Origin: Thermoflexus hugenholtzii JAD2
GTDB lineage: Bacteria; Chloroflexota; Dehalococcoidia; UBA2979
Assembly (NCBI GenBank): GCA_945903275.1
Contig: CAMDNW010000013.1
Span: forward strand, 1 to 54,605
DNA: 54,605 nt
Direction: 5' to 3'
Shown: piece after piece, positions 24,938 to 33,515 of the stretch
Numbering within the stretch: position 1 is the stretch's first letter
How the letters are laid out: each line of letters opens with the position of its first letter
Notes under the pieces: model-generated
The model's input: only the letters and a program-made list of their open reading frames with translations
Told to the model about the DNA's origin: nothing
Database searches by the model: none
Program-made: the position numbers and the translations under genes

Positions 24938-26311
24938 ATGACAGATGTGAAATCCAATGCCGCAAACGCTTCGATGCTCCGTTACCAGCGCCCACCAACC
25001 GGGCGCTGGTGGCGACTAATACCGCTCGCGCTGACTGTGGTGGGCCTCTGGCTGCGATGGCGGTGGCTACGTGTCCAGCGGTGGCGGGCCGGGTCTGACC
25101 TGCCTGAGGCGACTCACGAATTCCACCTGCATGCCGCTAGGACCATGGTGAGGCGTGCCATCCGCCAGCAGGGGCTGATCATCAAGACCTGCCAATTCCT
25201 CGGGTCGCGGGCAGACATCCTCATGGAGGAGTACGTCGAAACGCTCTCATTGCTGCATGACGCCGTGCCGCCTCGACCTTGGCGGCAGATGCGGCAGCTC
25301 GTGGAGCGTGAGCTGGGGGGGCGTGTCGAAGATCTGTATGCGGCTTTTAACACCACGGCGGTCGCGGCCGCGTCGCTCGCGCAGGTATATCGCGCGCGGA
25401 TGCACGACGGCACTGATGTCGCGGTGAAGGTGCAGTACCCGGGCGTCGAGGGTATCGTGCAGGCTGACCTCAAGAACATTCGGCTGCTCGCCAATATGTG
25501 GGCGCGCCTCGAAACAGTGATCGACTTTCGTGTCGTAGTCGACGAGATGGAGCGGAACGCTCCTGAAGAAGTCGACTTTGTACATGAAGGGCACGCAGCC
25601 GAAGAGATTGCGGGCATCCTCGCCAGTCGCGACGACGTGGTGGTGCCGCGCATCTACTGGGAGCGCTCGGCGCGGCGCGTGCTGACGATGGACTACCTAG
25701 ACGGCATCAAGATCACTGATCTCGAAGCGCTCCATGCTGCCGCCTACGACACCGCGCAGGTCGCGCAATCGCTTATCGACATCTACAACGTGATGGTGTT
25801 AAGGCACGGCATGTTCCACGCCGACCCGCATCCCGGAAACCTTTTTGTACTGCCACCGATAATGCCAGGGGGAGTAGCGCGCATCGGCTTGATCGACTTT
25901 GGCCTGACCAAGCGGCTGCCTGAGGCGTTCCGCGTACAGGTGGTGGTGCTGACCAGCGCGATCGTCGCGCAGCACCGCGAAGACGTGCAGCGCGCGATGG
26001 AAGGCATGGGCTTCCGTACTCGCTACGAGGATGAGGAGACCTACTACGCCCTCGGCGAGGCGTTCCTAGGGGACGTGCTGCGCTCAGGCAAGGCGTACGC
26101 CGACCAGCAACTGTTCGCGGACGTGAACCTGCGCCTCGGGCGGGTGCTGCGATCCAATCCGCTGGTACAGGTGCCCGGCGACGTGATCCTGATCGCCCGA
26201 GTGATGGGCCTGCTCTCCGGTATCGGCCGCACGCTGGACTCGAAGACGGACATCCTTGAGGCGCTGGTGCCCTACTTAGAGGAAGAGACCGCAGGCGAGC
26301 CCACCGGCTAA
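24938..26311 (+). CDS. AarF/UbiB (ABC1) family atypical kinase-like ATPase
   Basis: These proteins support quinone or lipid metabolism in membranes. Seen are the Ala-rich nucleotide loop AAASLAQVYRARMHDGTDVA, VKVQYPGVE with the conserved Lys, FHADPHPGNLFVL and IDFGLTKRLPEAF (DFG). The N-terminal inhibitory motif, normally KxGQ, reads IIKTCQFLGSR, so its Gly is Cys. A membrane helix lies near residues 25-45, which would anchor the protein. Start choice is uncertain: ATG 24938 leaves a 68-base gap to the divergent P450, while an in-frame GTG 24863 would overlap the P450 start. Confidence 0.87.
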   Translation: MTDVKSNAANASMLRYQRPPTGRWWRLIPLALTVVGLWLRWRWLRVQRWRAGSDLPEATHEFHLHAARTMVRRAIRQQGLIIKTCQFLGSRADILMEEYVETLSLLHDAVPPRPWRQMRQLVERELGGRVEDLYAAFNTTAVAAASLAQVYRARMHDGTDVAVKVQYPGVEGIVQADLKNIRLLANMWARLETVIDFRVVVDEMERNAPEEVDFVHEGHAAEEIAGILASRDDVVVPRIYWERSARRVLTMDYLDGIKITDLEALHAAAYDTAQVAQSLIDIYNVMVLRHGMFHADPHPGNLFVLPPIMPGGVARIGLIDFGLTKRLPEAFRVQVVVLTSAIVAQHREDVQRAMEGMGFRTRYEDEETYYALGEAFLGDVLRSGKAYADQQLFADVNLRLGRVLRSNPLVQVPGDVILIARVMGLLSGIGRTLDSKTDILEALVPYLEEETAGEPTG

Positions 26312-26328
26312 CACACCAGGAGGCCGCC

Positions 26329-26448
26329 ATGCACTTCGACGCCACCATCGTTGAGGCTTATCTCGCATCGTTACCTGCCGATCGCCGTGAGACCATCGGA
26401 ACCGTACGCACCTGTGGGTATTACCCCGGGCGGAGGCTGAAGGTGTAG
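26329..26448 (+). pseudogene. truncated DUF1801-like gene
   Basis: A strong AGGAGG precedes ATG 26329 by 7 bases, and the first 27 residues (IVEAYLASLPADRRETIGTV) look like the start of a DUF1801 protein (usually about 130 aa). The frame then leaves the family pattern at about 26410 and stops after 39 codons, within the 3' end of the opposite-strand GNAT gene. The rest of the gene has been removed, apparently by a deletion that joined it to the GNAT gene. Confidence 0.6.
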
Positions 26449-26864
26449 ATCAGTTCGCCGTCGGGGAGGGCACCGCCTGTGGAGAGCACCTCGAAGCCAC
26501 AGGCGCGGTAGAAGCCGGCGGATTCTTCCAAGGTGTCGCCGAAGATGGTGGCATGTGGGTAGCGCACACAGAGCCACTCGATGAGTGCGCTACCGATGCC
26601 GCCACTACGCGCGGAGGGCCAGACGGCCATGTCGTGCAGCATCACACCGTTGCGGTGCGTTGGCTCGAAGCCGAGGACGGCTAGCAGGTCGCCGTCGCGT
26701 TTTAAGCCCCATAGTTCGAGGTGTTCTGAGTCGAAGTAGGCGGTCGCTACATCGCGGACACGGGCAAGAGCATCTTCGGGGGTGCGGTGAATCTGCGCCA
26801 TGGCGAGCATCGAGACAACACGCTCCTCGTGCTCACAGCCACGTAAGGAGACGACAGCGTCCAT
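26421..26864 (-). CDS. GNAT family N-acetyltransferase
   Basis: This 147-residue acetyltransferase shows LLAVLGFEPTHRNGVMLHDM and VWPSARSGGIGSALIEWLCV, the latter being the acetyl-CoA-binding motif (R-x-x-G-I-G). A C-terminal SAGFYRACGFEVLSTG completes the fold. The open frame extends far upstream into gltA, but ATG 26864 follows the gltA stop by 17 bases and gives the usual length. Co-transcription with gltA and acsA is likely. The substrate is unknown; a protein-lysine or small-molecule acetyltransferase next to acetyl-CoA genes is possible but not shown. Confidence 0.85.
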   Translation of the reverse strand: MDAVVSLRGCEHEERVVSMLAMAQIHRTPEDALARVRDVATAYFDSEHLELWGLKRDGDLLAVLGFEPTHRNGVMLHDMAVWPSARSGGIGSALIEWLCVRYPHATIFGDTLEESAGFYRACGFEVLSTGGALPDGELIYTFSLRPG

Positions 26865-26881
26865 ACGGCTGCGACGACCGC

Positions 26882-28027
26882 CTACCCGCGCTGCTCGATG
26901 GGGACGTACTGGAGATCCATCGGGCCGACATACTGGGTCAACGGACGGATCAGCACGTTGTTTTCCAATTGCTCCACGACCTGCACCGTCCAGCCGGGGA
27001 CTCGACCGCAGGCGAAGATCGGCACGAATAAGTCGGGCGGGAAGCCGTTGAGGTAGTAGATCACGCCCGCGTAGAAATCGACGTTCACGTGGATGCCTCG
27101 GCGTGCATAGGGGGTCATCGCCTCCACGACCGCCTCGAGGATGGCGTACCACTGGGGTTCTTCGCGCTCTTGGCTGAGTTGCTTCACGCGCTCGCGCAGG
27201 TGACGGGCGCGGGGATCCTCGACTTTGTAGACGCGGTGGCCGAAGCCCATGACGGGCTTGTCCTGTTCGCGCAGCACTTTCACGTAGTCGGCGGCCTTCG
27301 CAGAATCCTCGATCTCCATCGCCATCTGCATCACGTTCTCGGCCGCACCGCCATGCGATGGGCCGGAGAGCGCGCCGATGGCGCCGGTGATCGCGGCGTG
27401 CAGATTGGCCTGCGTCCCGGCGATCACGCGCGCGGTGAACGCCGAGGCGTTCGGGCCGTGTTCAGCATGGAGGATGAAATCCACGTCCATCAGGCGGGCG
27501 GTATCGGCGCTCGGCTCTTCGCCGGTGAGCATGTAGAGAAAGTTGGCGGCGTGCGAAAGCGTCTTGCTTGGCGCGACGGGGGTGCGGCCGTTGCGGAGCG
27601 CCTCGTGTGTCATGACGATGGTCGCGGCCTGCGAGGTGAGCCGGATGCCTTTGCGGATGGTCGCCTCGGTCGAGTTGTCGGCGACCTCGGGGTCGTAGGC
27701 GGAGAGCGCGGACATCACCGTGCGAAGCACGTCCATCGGGTGGGCGTCCTGTACGGCGCGAATGACGTCGATGATACCTGCGGGGATTTCGCGTGCGGCC
27801 TTCAGGTCGGCATCGAGCACCGCCAGTTGCGCGCGCGTCGGCAGTTCGCCATAGAGCAGTAGGTAGACGGTCTCCTCGAACGTTGAGCGCTCCGCGAGGT
27901 CGTGGATATCGTAGCCACGATAGAGCAATTGCCCTTCACGGCCATCGATGAAGGAGGTCTTGGTGCGGTCGAAGTAGACCCCGTTCAGGCCACGGTGGAT
28001 CTGGATTGCGGCATCGGTCGTTGTCAT
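26882..28027 (-). CDS. gltA: citrate synthase (type II-like, short form)
   Basis: The enzyme condenses acetyl-CoA and oxaloacetate. The 381 aa carry the catalytic His in GPSHGGAAENV, the second His in MGFGHRVYKVEDPRARHL and the Asp in NVDFYAGVIYYL. The short N-terminus (RGLNGVYFDRTKTSFIDG) marks the short bacterial/archaeal form, which also includes some methylcitrate synthases; the 2-methylcitrate role cannot be excluded. It lies 97 bases after acsA on the same strand, so acetate activation and its entry to the cycle are next to each other. Confidence 0.93.
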   Translation of the reverse strand: MTTTDAAIQIHRGLNGVYFDRTKTSFIDGREGQLLYRGYDIHDLAERSTFEETVYLLLYGELPTRAQLAVLDADLKAAREIPAGIIDVIRAVQDAHPMDVLRTVMSALSAYDPEVADNSTEATIRKGIRLTSQAATIVMTHEALRNGRTPVAPSKTLSHAANFLYMLTGEEPSADTARLMDVDFILHAEHGPNASAFTARVIAGTQANLHAAITGAIGALSGPSHGGAAENVMQMAMEIEDSAKAADYVKVLREQDKPVMGFGHRVYKVEDPRARHLRERVKQLSQEREEPQWYAILEAVVEAMTPYARRGIHVNVDFYAGVIYYLNGFPPDLFVPIFACGRVPGWTVQVVEQLENNVLIRPLTQYVGPMDLQYVPIEQRG

Positions 28028-28124
28028 GATGTGCTCCTCAGCGCTTCATGCGCTGGTCTATTGTGACATGGGCGGTGTCCCCACGTGTGCGGGGTATCCC
28101 GAGGCAGGCGGACGGCCGTGGACG

Positions 28125-29867
28125 TCAGTCTTCCAGCGTGGACGTGTCGCCCTCGGGCAGCCCGAGTTCCCTCGCCTTGAGCAGCCGCCGCATGATCTTG
28201 CCGGAGCGCGTCTTCGGCAGCGTCGGCAGGAAATCGATCTCCCGAGGGGCGACGCCGGGGCCGAGACGGGCGCGGGCGTGGCCGATCAACTCGCGACGGA
28301 GCGCCTCGGTCGGCTCGTAGCCATCCTTGAGCGAGACGAAGGCCTTCACGATCTCCATCGCCACCGGGTCGGGCTTGCCGATCACGCCAGCCTCGGCGAC
28401 CGCCGGATGCTCAATGAGTGCGCTTTCGACCTCGAACGGGCCAACGAGGTGGCCGGCGGTGTTGATCACATCGTCGTCGCGGCCGATGAACCAGAAGTAG
28501 CCGTCAGCGTCGCGCTTGGCACGGTCGCCGGTGATGTACCACTCGCCTTTGAAGCGCGAGTCGTAGCGTTCCTTGTCGTTCCAGTACGTGCGCATCATCG
28601 AGGGCCAGGGGTGCTTCACCGCAAGCTGGCCCTCACGCATCGGTTCGGTGATCTCGTGAAACTCGTCGTCGATGATCGCCGCTTCGATGCCCGGGAACGG
28701 CTTGCCCATCGAGCCGGGGCGAATCGGCAGGCATGGGTAGTTCGCGATCATGATCGCGCCGGTCTCCGTCTGCCACCAGTTGTCGTGGAACGCAAGGCCG
28801 AACGCCTCCTGCCCCCAGATCACGCCCTCGGGGTTCAATGGTTCACCGACCGACATACAGTAGCGCAGCGATGAGGTGTCGAAGCGCTGCGGAATCGCCG
28901 TGCCTGCCTTCATCAGCATGCGGATCGCCGTCGGGGCGGTGTACCAGACCGTGACCTTGTGCCGCTGGATGATCTCGAACCATTTCGCCGAACCGAAACC
29001 ACCCTCGTAAATCACCTGCGTCACGCCGTTCGACCAAGGCGCGAAGATACCGTACGAGGTGCCGGTGACCCAGCCGGGGTCGGCGGTACACCAGTAGATG
29101 TCATCGGGATGCAGGTCGAGCACGTACTTGCCGGTGGCGTAGTGGCCGGTGACTGCCTCGTGCACATGCGCCGCGCCCTTCGGCAGACCTGTGGTGCCGG
29201 AGGTGAAGTGCATGATCGACCAGTCCTCGGAGCCGGTGCGTTCGATGGCGAACTCGTCCGATGAGGCCGCCATCAATTGCTGGTAATCGAGGTTCTGCCC
29301 AGCGACCGGGTCGCCGTTGCGGTCGATCACCATTACCCACTTGATGGAGGGGCAAGCGTCGCGGATCGCCTCGATTTTCGGCAGCAGGCGCAGTGTGGTG
29401 ACGATGCCGATGCCGTCGGCGCGACGGACGCGCTCGGCGACCGGGACGGGGCCGAAGGCGGAGAAGAGCGGGGCGGCGATAGCGCCGGTCTTCAGCGTGC
29501 CGAAAATAGCAAAATACAACTCGGGAATACGGTCGGCGAAGAAGAAGACGCGATCAGCCTTCTGGACGCCAAGGCCTTTCAGCACGCCCGCAAAGCGGTT
29601 GGATTGCTTGCGCATGCCCTCGAACGTATAGCGCTCAATAGATCCGTCGGTGGCCTCCCAGATCATCGCGTCCTTATCGCGGCTCGCGCCTAGCGCGTGG
29701 CGGTCGATGCACTCGTAGGCCTGGTTCACAAGGCCGTCCGGGCGGGCGAGTTCGGCGCGGATAGCGTCCCACGACCATGAGCCGCAGAGCGCCTCATAGT
29801 CCGGCATGTTGGGTGTCACCGGGAGGTTGGCGACATCTTTCTCGATTGCGGCGTAGTCCATGACCAT
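28125..29867 (-). CDS. acsA: acetyl-CoA synthetase (AMP-forming)
   Basis: This 580-residue enzyme activates acetate to acetyl-CoA through acetyl-adenylate. Motifs: the phosphate loop FTSGTTGLPKGAAHVHEAV, WWQTETGAIM, GEWYITGDRAKRDADGYFWF, GRDDDVINTAGHLVGPFEVE and the regulatory Lys in PKTRSGKIMRRLLKA. Length and N-terminus match the short AcsA of Bacillus rather than the 650-residue Acs. ATG 29867 is preceded by GGAGG five bases away; a TTG 12 bases further up is less likely. The downstream genes are gltA and a GNAT. Confidence 0.94.
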   Translation of the reverse strand: MVMDYAAIEKDVANLPVTPNMPDYEALCGSWSWDAIRAELARPDGLVNQAYECIDRHALGASRDKDAMIWEATDGSIERYTFEGMRKQSNRFAGVLKGLGVQKADRVFFFADRIPELYFAIFGTLKTGAIAAPLFSAFGPVPVAERVRRADGIGIVTTLRLLPKIEAIRDACPSIKWVMVIDRNGDPVAGQNLDYQQLMAASSDEFAIERTGSEDWSIMHFTSGTTGLPKGAAHVHEAVTGHYATGKYVLDLHPDDIYWCTADPGWVTGTSYGIFAPWSNGVTQVIYEGGFGSAKWFEIIQRHKVTVWYTAPTAIRMLMKAGTAIPQRFDTSSLRYCMSVGEPLNPEGVIWGQEAFGLAFHDNWWQTETGAIMIANYPCLPIRPGSMGKPFPGIEAAIIDDEFHEITEPMREGQLAVKHPWPSMMRTYWNDKERYDSRFKGEWYITGDRAKRDADGYFWFIGRDDDVINTAGHLVGPFEVESALIEHPAVAEAGVIGKPDPVAMEIVKAFVSLKDGYEPTEALRRELIGHARARLGPGVAPREIDFLPTLPKTRSGKIMRRLLKARELGLPEGDTSTLED

Positions 29868-30589
29868 CGATACCTCCAAAGGCCAGCAGGCGAGTGAGCG
29901 GCTCGAGTATAGCGCTGGGCCTCAGATTTCCACGCGAGGTCAGGGGAGCAGCATCTTTTCGGAAACTTTGAGACTATTTTCCTCAAGTTTCCACACAAGG
30001 TTGCCGATAATCACCACGGGAGACCTCATGCGTGCGGGCGCAGTATGGTTTTCGTTGCTGAGGGCGGCGAGGAGCCGGCGACGTCCGACGAATATTTGCT
30101 CATGAACGCCCGCACACGAATGGCGCTTGCCGAGCGCCTGACGGTGGCCCGCACGCCCTTGCGCAGACTGCTGGGCCTGCTCGACCGCGAGGCTCTATTG
30201 AGGCAAGAGCATGCGCTTCCTGCACGAGACCACTGCACCGTCGTCACATCGAGCGACTGCTCGCCTCTCCGTCGGTTTGCTGTTCCTCGACCGTGAAAGC
30301 CGCGTGCTGCACATCTTTGTATCGCTCTCGCCGTTCGATGCGAACGAGTGCACGGTGCATAGCGGTGTCGAACTGCCTGCCGGTACGTTCGCGCGCCTCG
30401 AAACGCAGCCAGGGGACATGATCGAGATGTACCGGCGGCCCGCCGACCCAGTTGAGGACGACGTGGAGCCGAGTCCGCATAGCGGGCGCTCAGACTTACT
30501 GGGTCGCGTCGCGATGCCACTCAACGCGCGAGAGCAGGCCTTCGTGCTGCGCAACTCCTTCACGATGCCAGTATCCGGGGAGTCCGCTT
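29868..30589. other. upstream region of acsA with no intact gene
   Basis: The first 150 bases are relatively AT-rich and probably hold the acsA promoter, though no clear hexamers are seen. Beyond 30040 the plus strand has overlapping open frames: one reads NARTRMALAERLTVARTPLR and a second, in another frame, LSVGLLFLDRESRVLHIFVS then LSPFDANECTVHSGVE. Both are protein-like in part, but they do not join and have no recognised family. They look like a damaged plus-strand gene. Confidence 0.35.
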
Positions 30590-30950
30590 GCAGTGTCGCT
30601 TCGTGCTCGCCAATCAGTCCGTCACCGATACCGACAACGCCGTCGAGATCAGATGCCGCCACAGCGCATCGACATCGAGGCCACCGCGTTGGAGGTTCAC
30701 GAAAGCGTGCCGCCCATGGCGCCGGTCACGATGCGCCTCGTGGCACCCAGGCCGATGCGCACGACTGCTTGCCTGCTAATCGCACCCACAATCGTGGCGA
30801 GGGAATAGCCGAGTTCACCGCGCGGAGCACCGCCGCTATCAGGCCCGGGTTGCCTTCGACGACCTGGGAAATCTCGGACATCCTGCTTTGGTCGTCCGTC
30901 AGCAGGCAAGGGCGCGCGCACGAGGAACCGGCAGTGTAGGCAGTTCGAAG
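30590..30950 (-). pseudogene. HDOD-domain gene broken by frameshifts
   Basis: Three minus-strand frames in succession build a recognisable HDOD (HD-related output) domain: SEISQVVEGNPGLIAAVLRA ending AVNSA, then LGYSLATIVGAISRQAVVRI ending IVTGAM, then FVNLQRGGLDVDALWRHLIS. The breaks fall near 30807 and 30690. No single frame covers it, so it is a pseudogene. HDOD proteins are usually regulators linked to signalling cascades. The N-terminus and start are lost. Confidence 0.6.
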
Positions 30951-31009
30951 TCGCTGTTCACTACGGTAGTTATCTGCAGAACTGCGGCAGCTCGCGAGGG
31001 CTGACTCGC

Positions 31010-31204
31010 TCAGTCCGACCGCCGCGGCGAGGTGATTGCGAGCAACATCGCGCCCCATCCGAACCCGACGACTTCCGCGAGGATCAACCCCGGCCACGGT
31101 GAGAGTCCCGTGACCCACCAATAAACGAACGCTGTCAGCGCAGCGACGCAACTGGTCGCTACCAGTGCTGCCAGGAATTCCTCGAGTTCGTGCGGCATAC
31201 CCAT
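31010..31204 (-). CDS. small two-helix membrane protein
   Basis: A 64-residue open frame from ATG 31204 (a second ATG follows two codons later). It has an acidic N-terminus (MPHELEEFLAAL), then two hydrophobic segments with a WW pair (TAFVYWWVTGLSPWPGLILA and FGWGAMLLAITSP), ending in basic residues. TTGAGGTG stands just before the start. Family not recognised. It is likely a real small gene because the hydrophobic pattern is coherent, but it lies in a decayed area. Confidence 0.5.
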   Translation of the reverse strand: MGMPHELEEFLAALVATSCVAALTAFVYWWVTGLSPWPGLILAEVVGFGWGAMLLAITSPRRSD

Positions 31205-31329
31205 GACACCTCAAGGATACGTTGTGCTGGGGTCTTCGCCGAGTACCGTTTGACCTAGCAATGCGACTCGGCATCATCTGCTGACGATACTCAGTCGCAA
31301 CGGAAGAGCCTTATATTCACATCGATCGC

Positions 31330-32242
31330 TCGCCGGTGGTTCGTCAGGGCCGCCCTCACCGCTTTGCTCGGCACCGGGATCGCCATCGCCACGACCGCTT
31401 GTGGCGCGGTAGGCGTGGGTGACAATGGGCGTCTCAAGGTCGTGGCGATACCACCCAGATCGGCGCGCTAGCCCGCGAGGTCGGGGCGACCGCATCAACC
31501 TTGTGACGCTGTTCGCGGCTGACGTTGATCCGCACCACTTCGAGCCGAAGGCGGCCGATGTCCGCAAGCTCAGCGATGCAGCGGTTGTCCTCCGGAATGG
31601 CATCCACCTCGACGAATTCCTCGACAAGATGATTGAGAGCAACAGCACCGCAGTGCCCGTGACCGTCACCGAGGGCATCACACTGCACGCGCCGACGGAC
31701 GGCGACGATCACGACGACGAAGATCCGCACGTCTGGCATGACCCGATGAACGCGAAGGTGATGGTAGATAACATCGCGAAGGCGCTGAGCGCAGTGGATG
31801 CCGCCAACGCCTCGACATACGCGCAGAACGCCATGACCGACAAGGAGAAACTCGATGCCACCGACACGCAGATCAAGCAACTGATCGACTCAATCCCGCC
31901 GGCCAACCGTAAGATCGTCACCAACCATGACGCATTCGGCTACTTCATTCGCCGCTACAACCTCACGTATGTCGGCGCCATCCTCTCCACCTCGACGCAG
32001 GGCGAGGTGTCGGGAAAGACCTGGCCGCCCTGCAAACGCTGATCAAGGCGGAAGGCATGAAGGCGATTTTCGCCGAGAGCTCGATCGACGCAAAAATGGC
32101 GAAGCGGATCGCCGATGACACGAACGTGAAGGTAGTCGACAATCTCTACAGCGACTCGCTTGGTAAGCAGGGGTCGGGCGCGGACACAGTTGACGGCATG
32201 CTACTGGCCAACGTCCGTACGATTGCGGAGGCGCTCCGCTAA
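31330..32242 (+). pseudogene. zinc/manganese ABC transporter substrate-binding lipoprotein, frameshifted
   Basis: Joined across frames this is a ZnuA/MntC-type metal-binding protein. A signal peptide ends TTACG, then DPHHFEPKAADVRKLSDA, a His/Asp-rich loop (DGDDHDDEDPHVWHDP), TNHDAFGYFIRRYNLTYVGA and a C-terminal NLYSDSLG..ADTVDGMLLANV. At least three indels break it: near 31441 and 31489, in the segment before INLVTLF, and near 32018 (AAAGACC where AAGGACC would keep frame). No start codon is clear. No permease or ATPase gene is adjacent, so the transporter appears lost. Confidence 0.8.
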
Positions 32243-32255
32243 CGTTTGCGGCACA

Positions 32256-32690
32256 ATGACGCGCATGACGAACGACACCAAGATCGACCGCATCCTCGAA
32301 GTGCTCATAGGGCGCAACGCCGTTGCGCGCTCACTCGGCGTCCAGATCGAGTCCGCAGAGGCGGGCCGCGTCACGATCGCCATGCCCGTGCGCGAGGACA
32401 TGGTGAACTCGGCGGGGACGTGCCACGGCGGCTATATCTTCTTGCTAGGCGACCAGACTGCCGGGTGGACATGCATGACGGGCAACGAACAGGCCGTCAC
32501 GACATCGGCGCACGTAACCTATACGGGGCCTGCAAAGCAGGGCGACGTGTTGGTGGCGGAGGGACAGGAACTCACGCGCACGCGGCGCAGTGGCACTTAC
32601 GACGTGCGTATCGCGACGCGCGAGGGCAGACTCGTGGCACTGGTGCGGTGCCAGTTCGCGATTGTGGGACCAGAGATCCTGACGGACTGA
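32256..32690 (+). CDS. PaaI-type hotdog thioesterase
   Basis: A 144-residue hotdog-fold acyl-CoA thioesterase of the PaaI/YbgC group. The signature SAGTCHGGYIFLLGDQTAGW carries the HGG and the catalytic Asp, with TTSAHVTYTGPAKQGDVLVA and an N-terminal RNAVARSLGVQIESAEAGRV. The start is ATG 32256 or ATG 32265 (three codons later). It is 14 bases after the broken metal-binding gene. In other bacteria PaaI accompanies phenylacetate degradation; no such genes are here, so the role may be a general acyl-CoA housekeeping function. Confidence 0.85.
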   Translation: MTRMTNDTKIDRILEVLIGRNAVARSLGVQIESAEAGRVTIAMPVREDMVNSAGTCHGGYIFLLGDQTAGWTCMTGNEQAVTTSAHVTYTGPAKQGDVLVAEGQELTRTRRSGTYDVRIATREGRLVALVRCQFAIVGPEILTD

Positions 32691-32700
32691 GGCGTCTGCA

Positions 32701-32744
32701 GCGGCAGGCCGGATTTGAACCGGCGACCCTCTGCTTGGGAAGCA
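32701..32744 (-). tRNA. 3' half of a tRNA-Gly (CCC), truncated
   Basis: The minus strand reads TGCTTCCCAAGCAGAGGGTC, then an intact T arm (GCCGG-TTCAAAT-CCGGC) and a 3' acceptor strand CTGCCGC. The anticodon loop TTCCCAA has anticodon CCC. Upstream of it the expected anticodon-stem bases, D arm and matching 5' acceptor (GCGGCAG) are absent, and the CCA is not encoded (TGCA). This is a tRNA fragment beginning inside the anticodon stem, the usual form of an integrase attachment remnant. It is not a functional tRNA. Confidence 0.7.
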
Positions 32745-32822
32745 TTATCCCACATGCGCTGTGCGACGGATGACTGCTTCGCGACAGCGGTGGCCGTGCC
32801 GGCCCAGAGCCGCGAAACGTCA

Positions 32823-33431
32823 CTACTTCGCGCCGGCGACCTGAAGCTGCTCGCGCAGGCGATCCTTCAACACAGGGCCGAGCGTCTTGGCCTTCGTCAC
32901 GCCGTCGGGGCCGATGAAGAACGTCGCTGGAAGACTCCGGGCACCGTATGCCCCCTGCACCACACCTCGGTCGTCGAAGACGATCGGGAATGTGATACGC
33001 AGCCGCTGCGCGAAGGCGATCGCGTCGTCGCGAGAGTCGACCGAGGTGGTGTTCACCCCGACGAAAAGCACCTCGCTGCTGCGGTCGCGGTAGGCCGTCT
33101 CGAAGTCGGGCATCTCTTCGCGGCAGGGCGCGCACCAAGTCGCCCAGAAGTTCACGACCACGACCTTGCCGCGCGCCTCTGAGAGTCGGAATCGCTTGCC
33201 GTCGCTCGTCTCCAACGTGAAGTCGGGTGCGGGCTGGCCAACGACGGCCTCACCCCGGTCGGCGGCGACAACGACATTCGCCTCGGCGCTGCGGGGCGCG
33301 GCAGCCTCGCGTGCGGCGATCTGCTCGCGGACGAAGAGCAGACCAATCACGCCGACGATCAGCGCGGTGGCGCTATAGCGCAGCAGGCGGCGGTTAGTGG
33401 TTTCCGGCATGTTTGAGGCGGCTCCTTCCAT
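32823..33431 (-). CDS. TlpA-like membrane-anchored thiol-disulfide oxidoreductase
   Basis: A 202-residue thioredoxin-fold protein held by one N-terminal helix (about residues 20-36, [13 protein letters not shown]), facing the outside. The active site is [19 protein letters not shown] (CxxC), with [20 protein letters not shown] before it and [12 protein letters not shown] with the cis-Pro. It reduces or oxidises extracytoplasmic thiols, for example in cytochrome c or copper-centre maturation. It is divergent from the sulfur genes. The start may be ATG 33431 or ATG 33410; neither has an ideal ribosome site. Confidence 0.9.
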   Translation of the reverse strand: MEGAASNMPETTNRRLLRYSATALIVGVIGLLFVREQIAAREAAAPRSAEANVVVAADRGEAVVGQPAPDFTLETSDGKRFRLSEARGKVVVVNFWATWCAPCREEMPDFETAYRDRSSEVLFVGVNTTSVDSRDDAIAFAQRLRITFPIVFDDRGVVQGAYGARSLPATFFIGPDGVTKAKTLGPVLKDRLREQLQVAGAK

Positions 33432-33477
33432 TTCGAGGATACGACCTCGGCATGGTTGTGGCTCATCACACCGGGGT

Positions 33478-33499
33478 ATTCATTAGCATCGTTATGAAT
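33478..33499. promoter_or_regulatory. operator-like inverted repeat between tlpA and the sulfur island
   Basis: ATTCATTA, a six-base spacer, then TTATGAAT form an imperfect palindrome (7 of 8 positions), 16 bases before the TsuA start and 46 upstream of the tlpA start. Size and AT content recall ArsR/SmtB-type operators, such as those of sulfide-sensing BigR/SqrR. No such regulator gene is present in the window. The regulator is therefore inference. Confidence 0.4.
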
Positions 33500-33515
33500 G
33501 TAATGTTGCCGTAGC

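Noticed and set aside
28039-28055. CAGCGC-TTCAT-GCGCTG hairpin before gltA as a riboswitch
   Set aside because: Only six base pairs next to the ribosome site; no conserved riboswitch core is visible.
30026-30520. Minus-strand 164-residue open frame near the HDOD remnant
   Set aside because: Arg/Ser-rich without hydrophobic pattern; considered noise in a decayed region.
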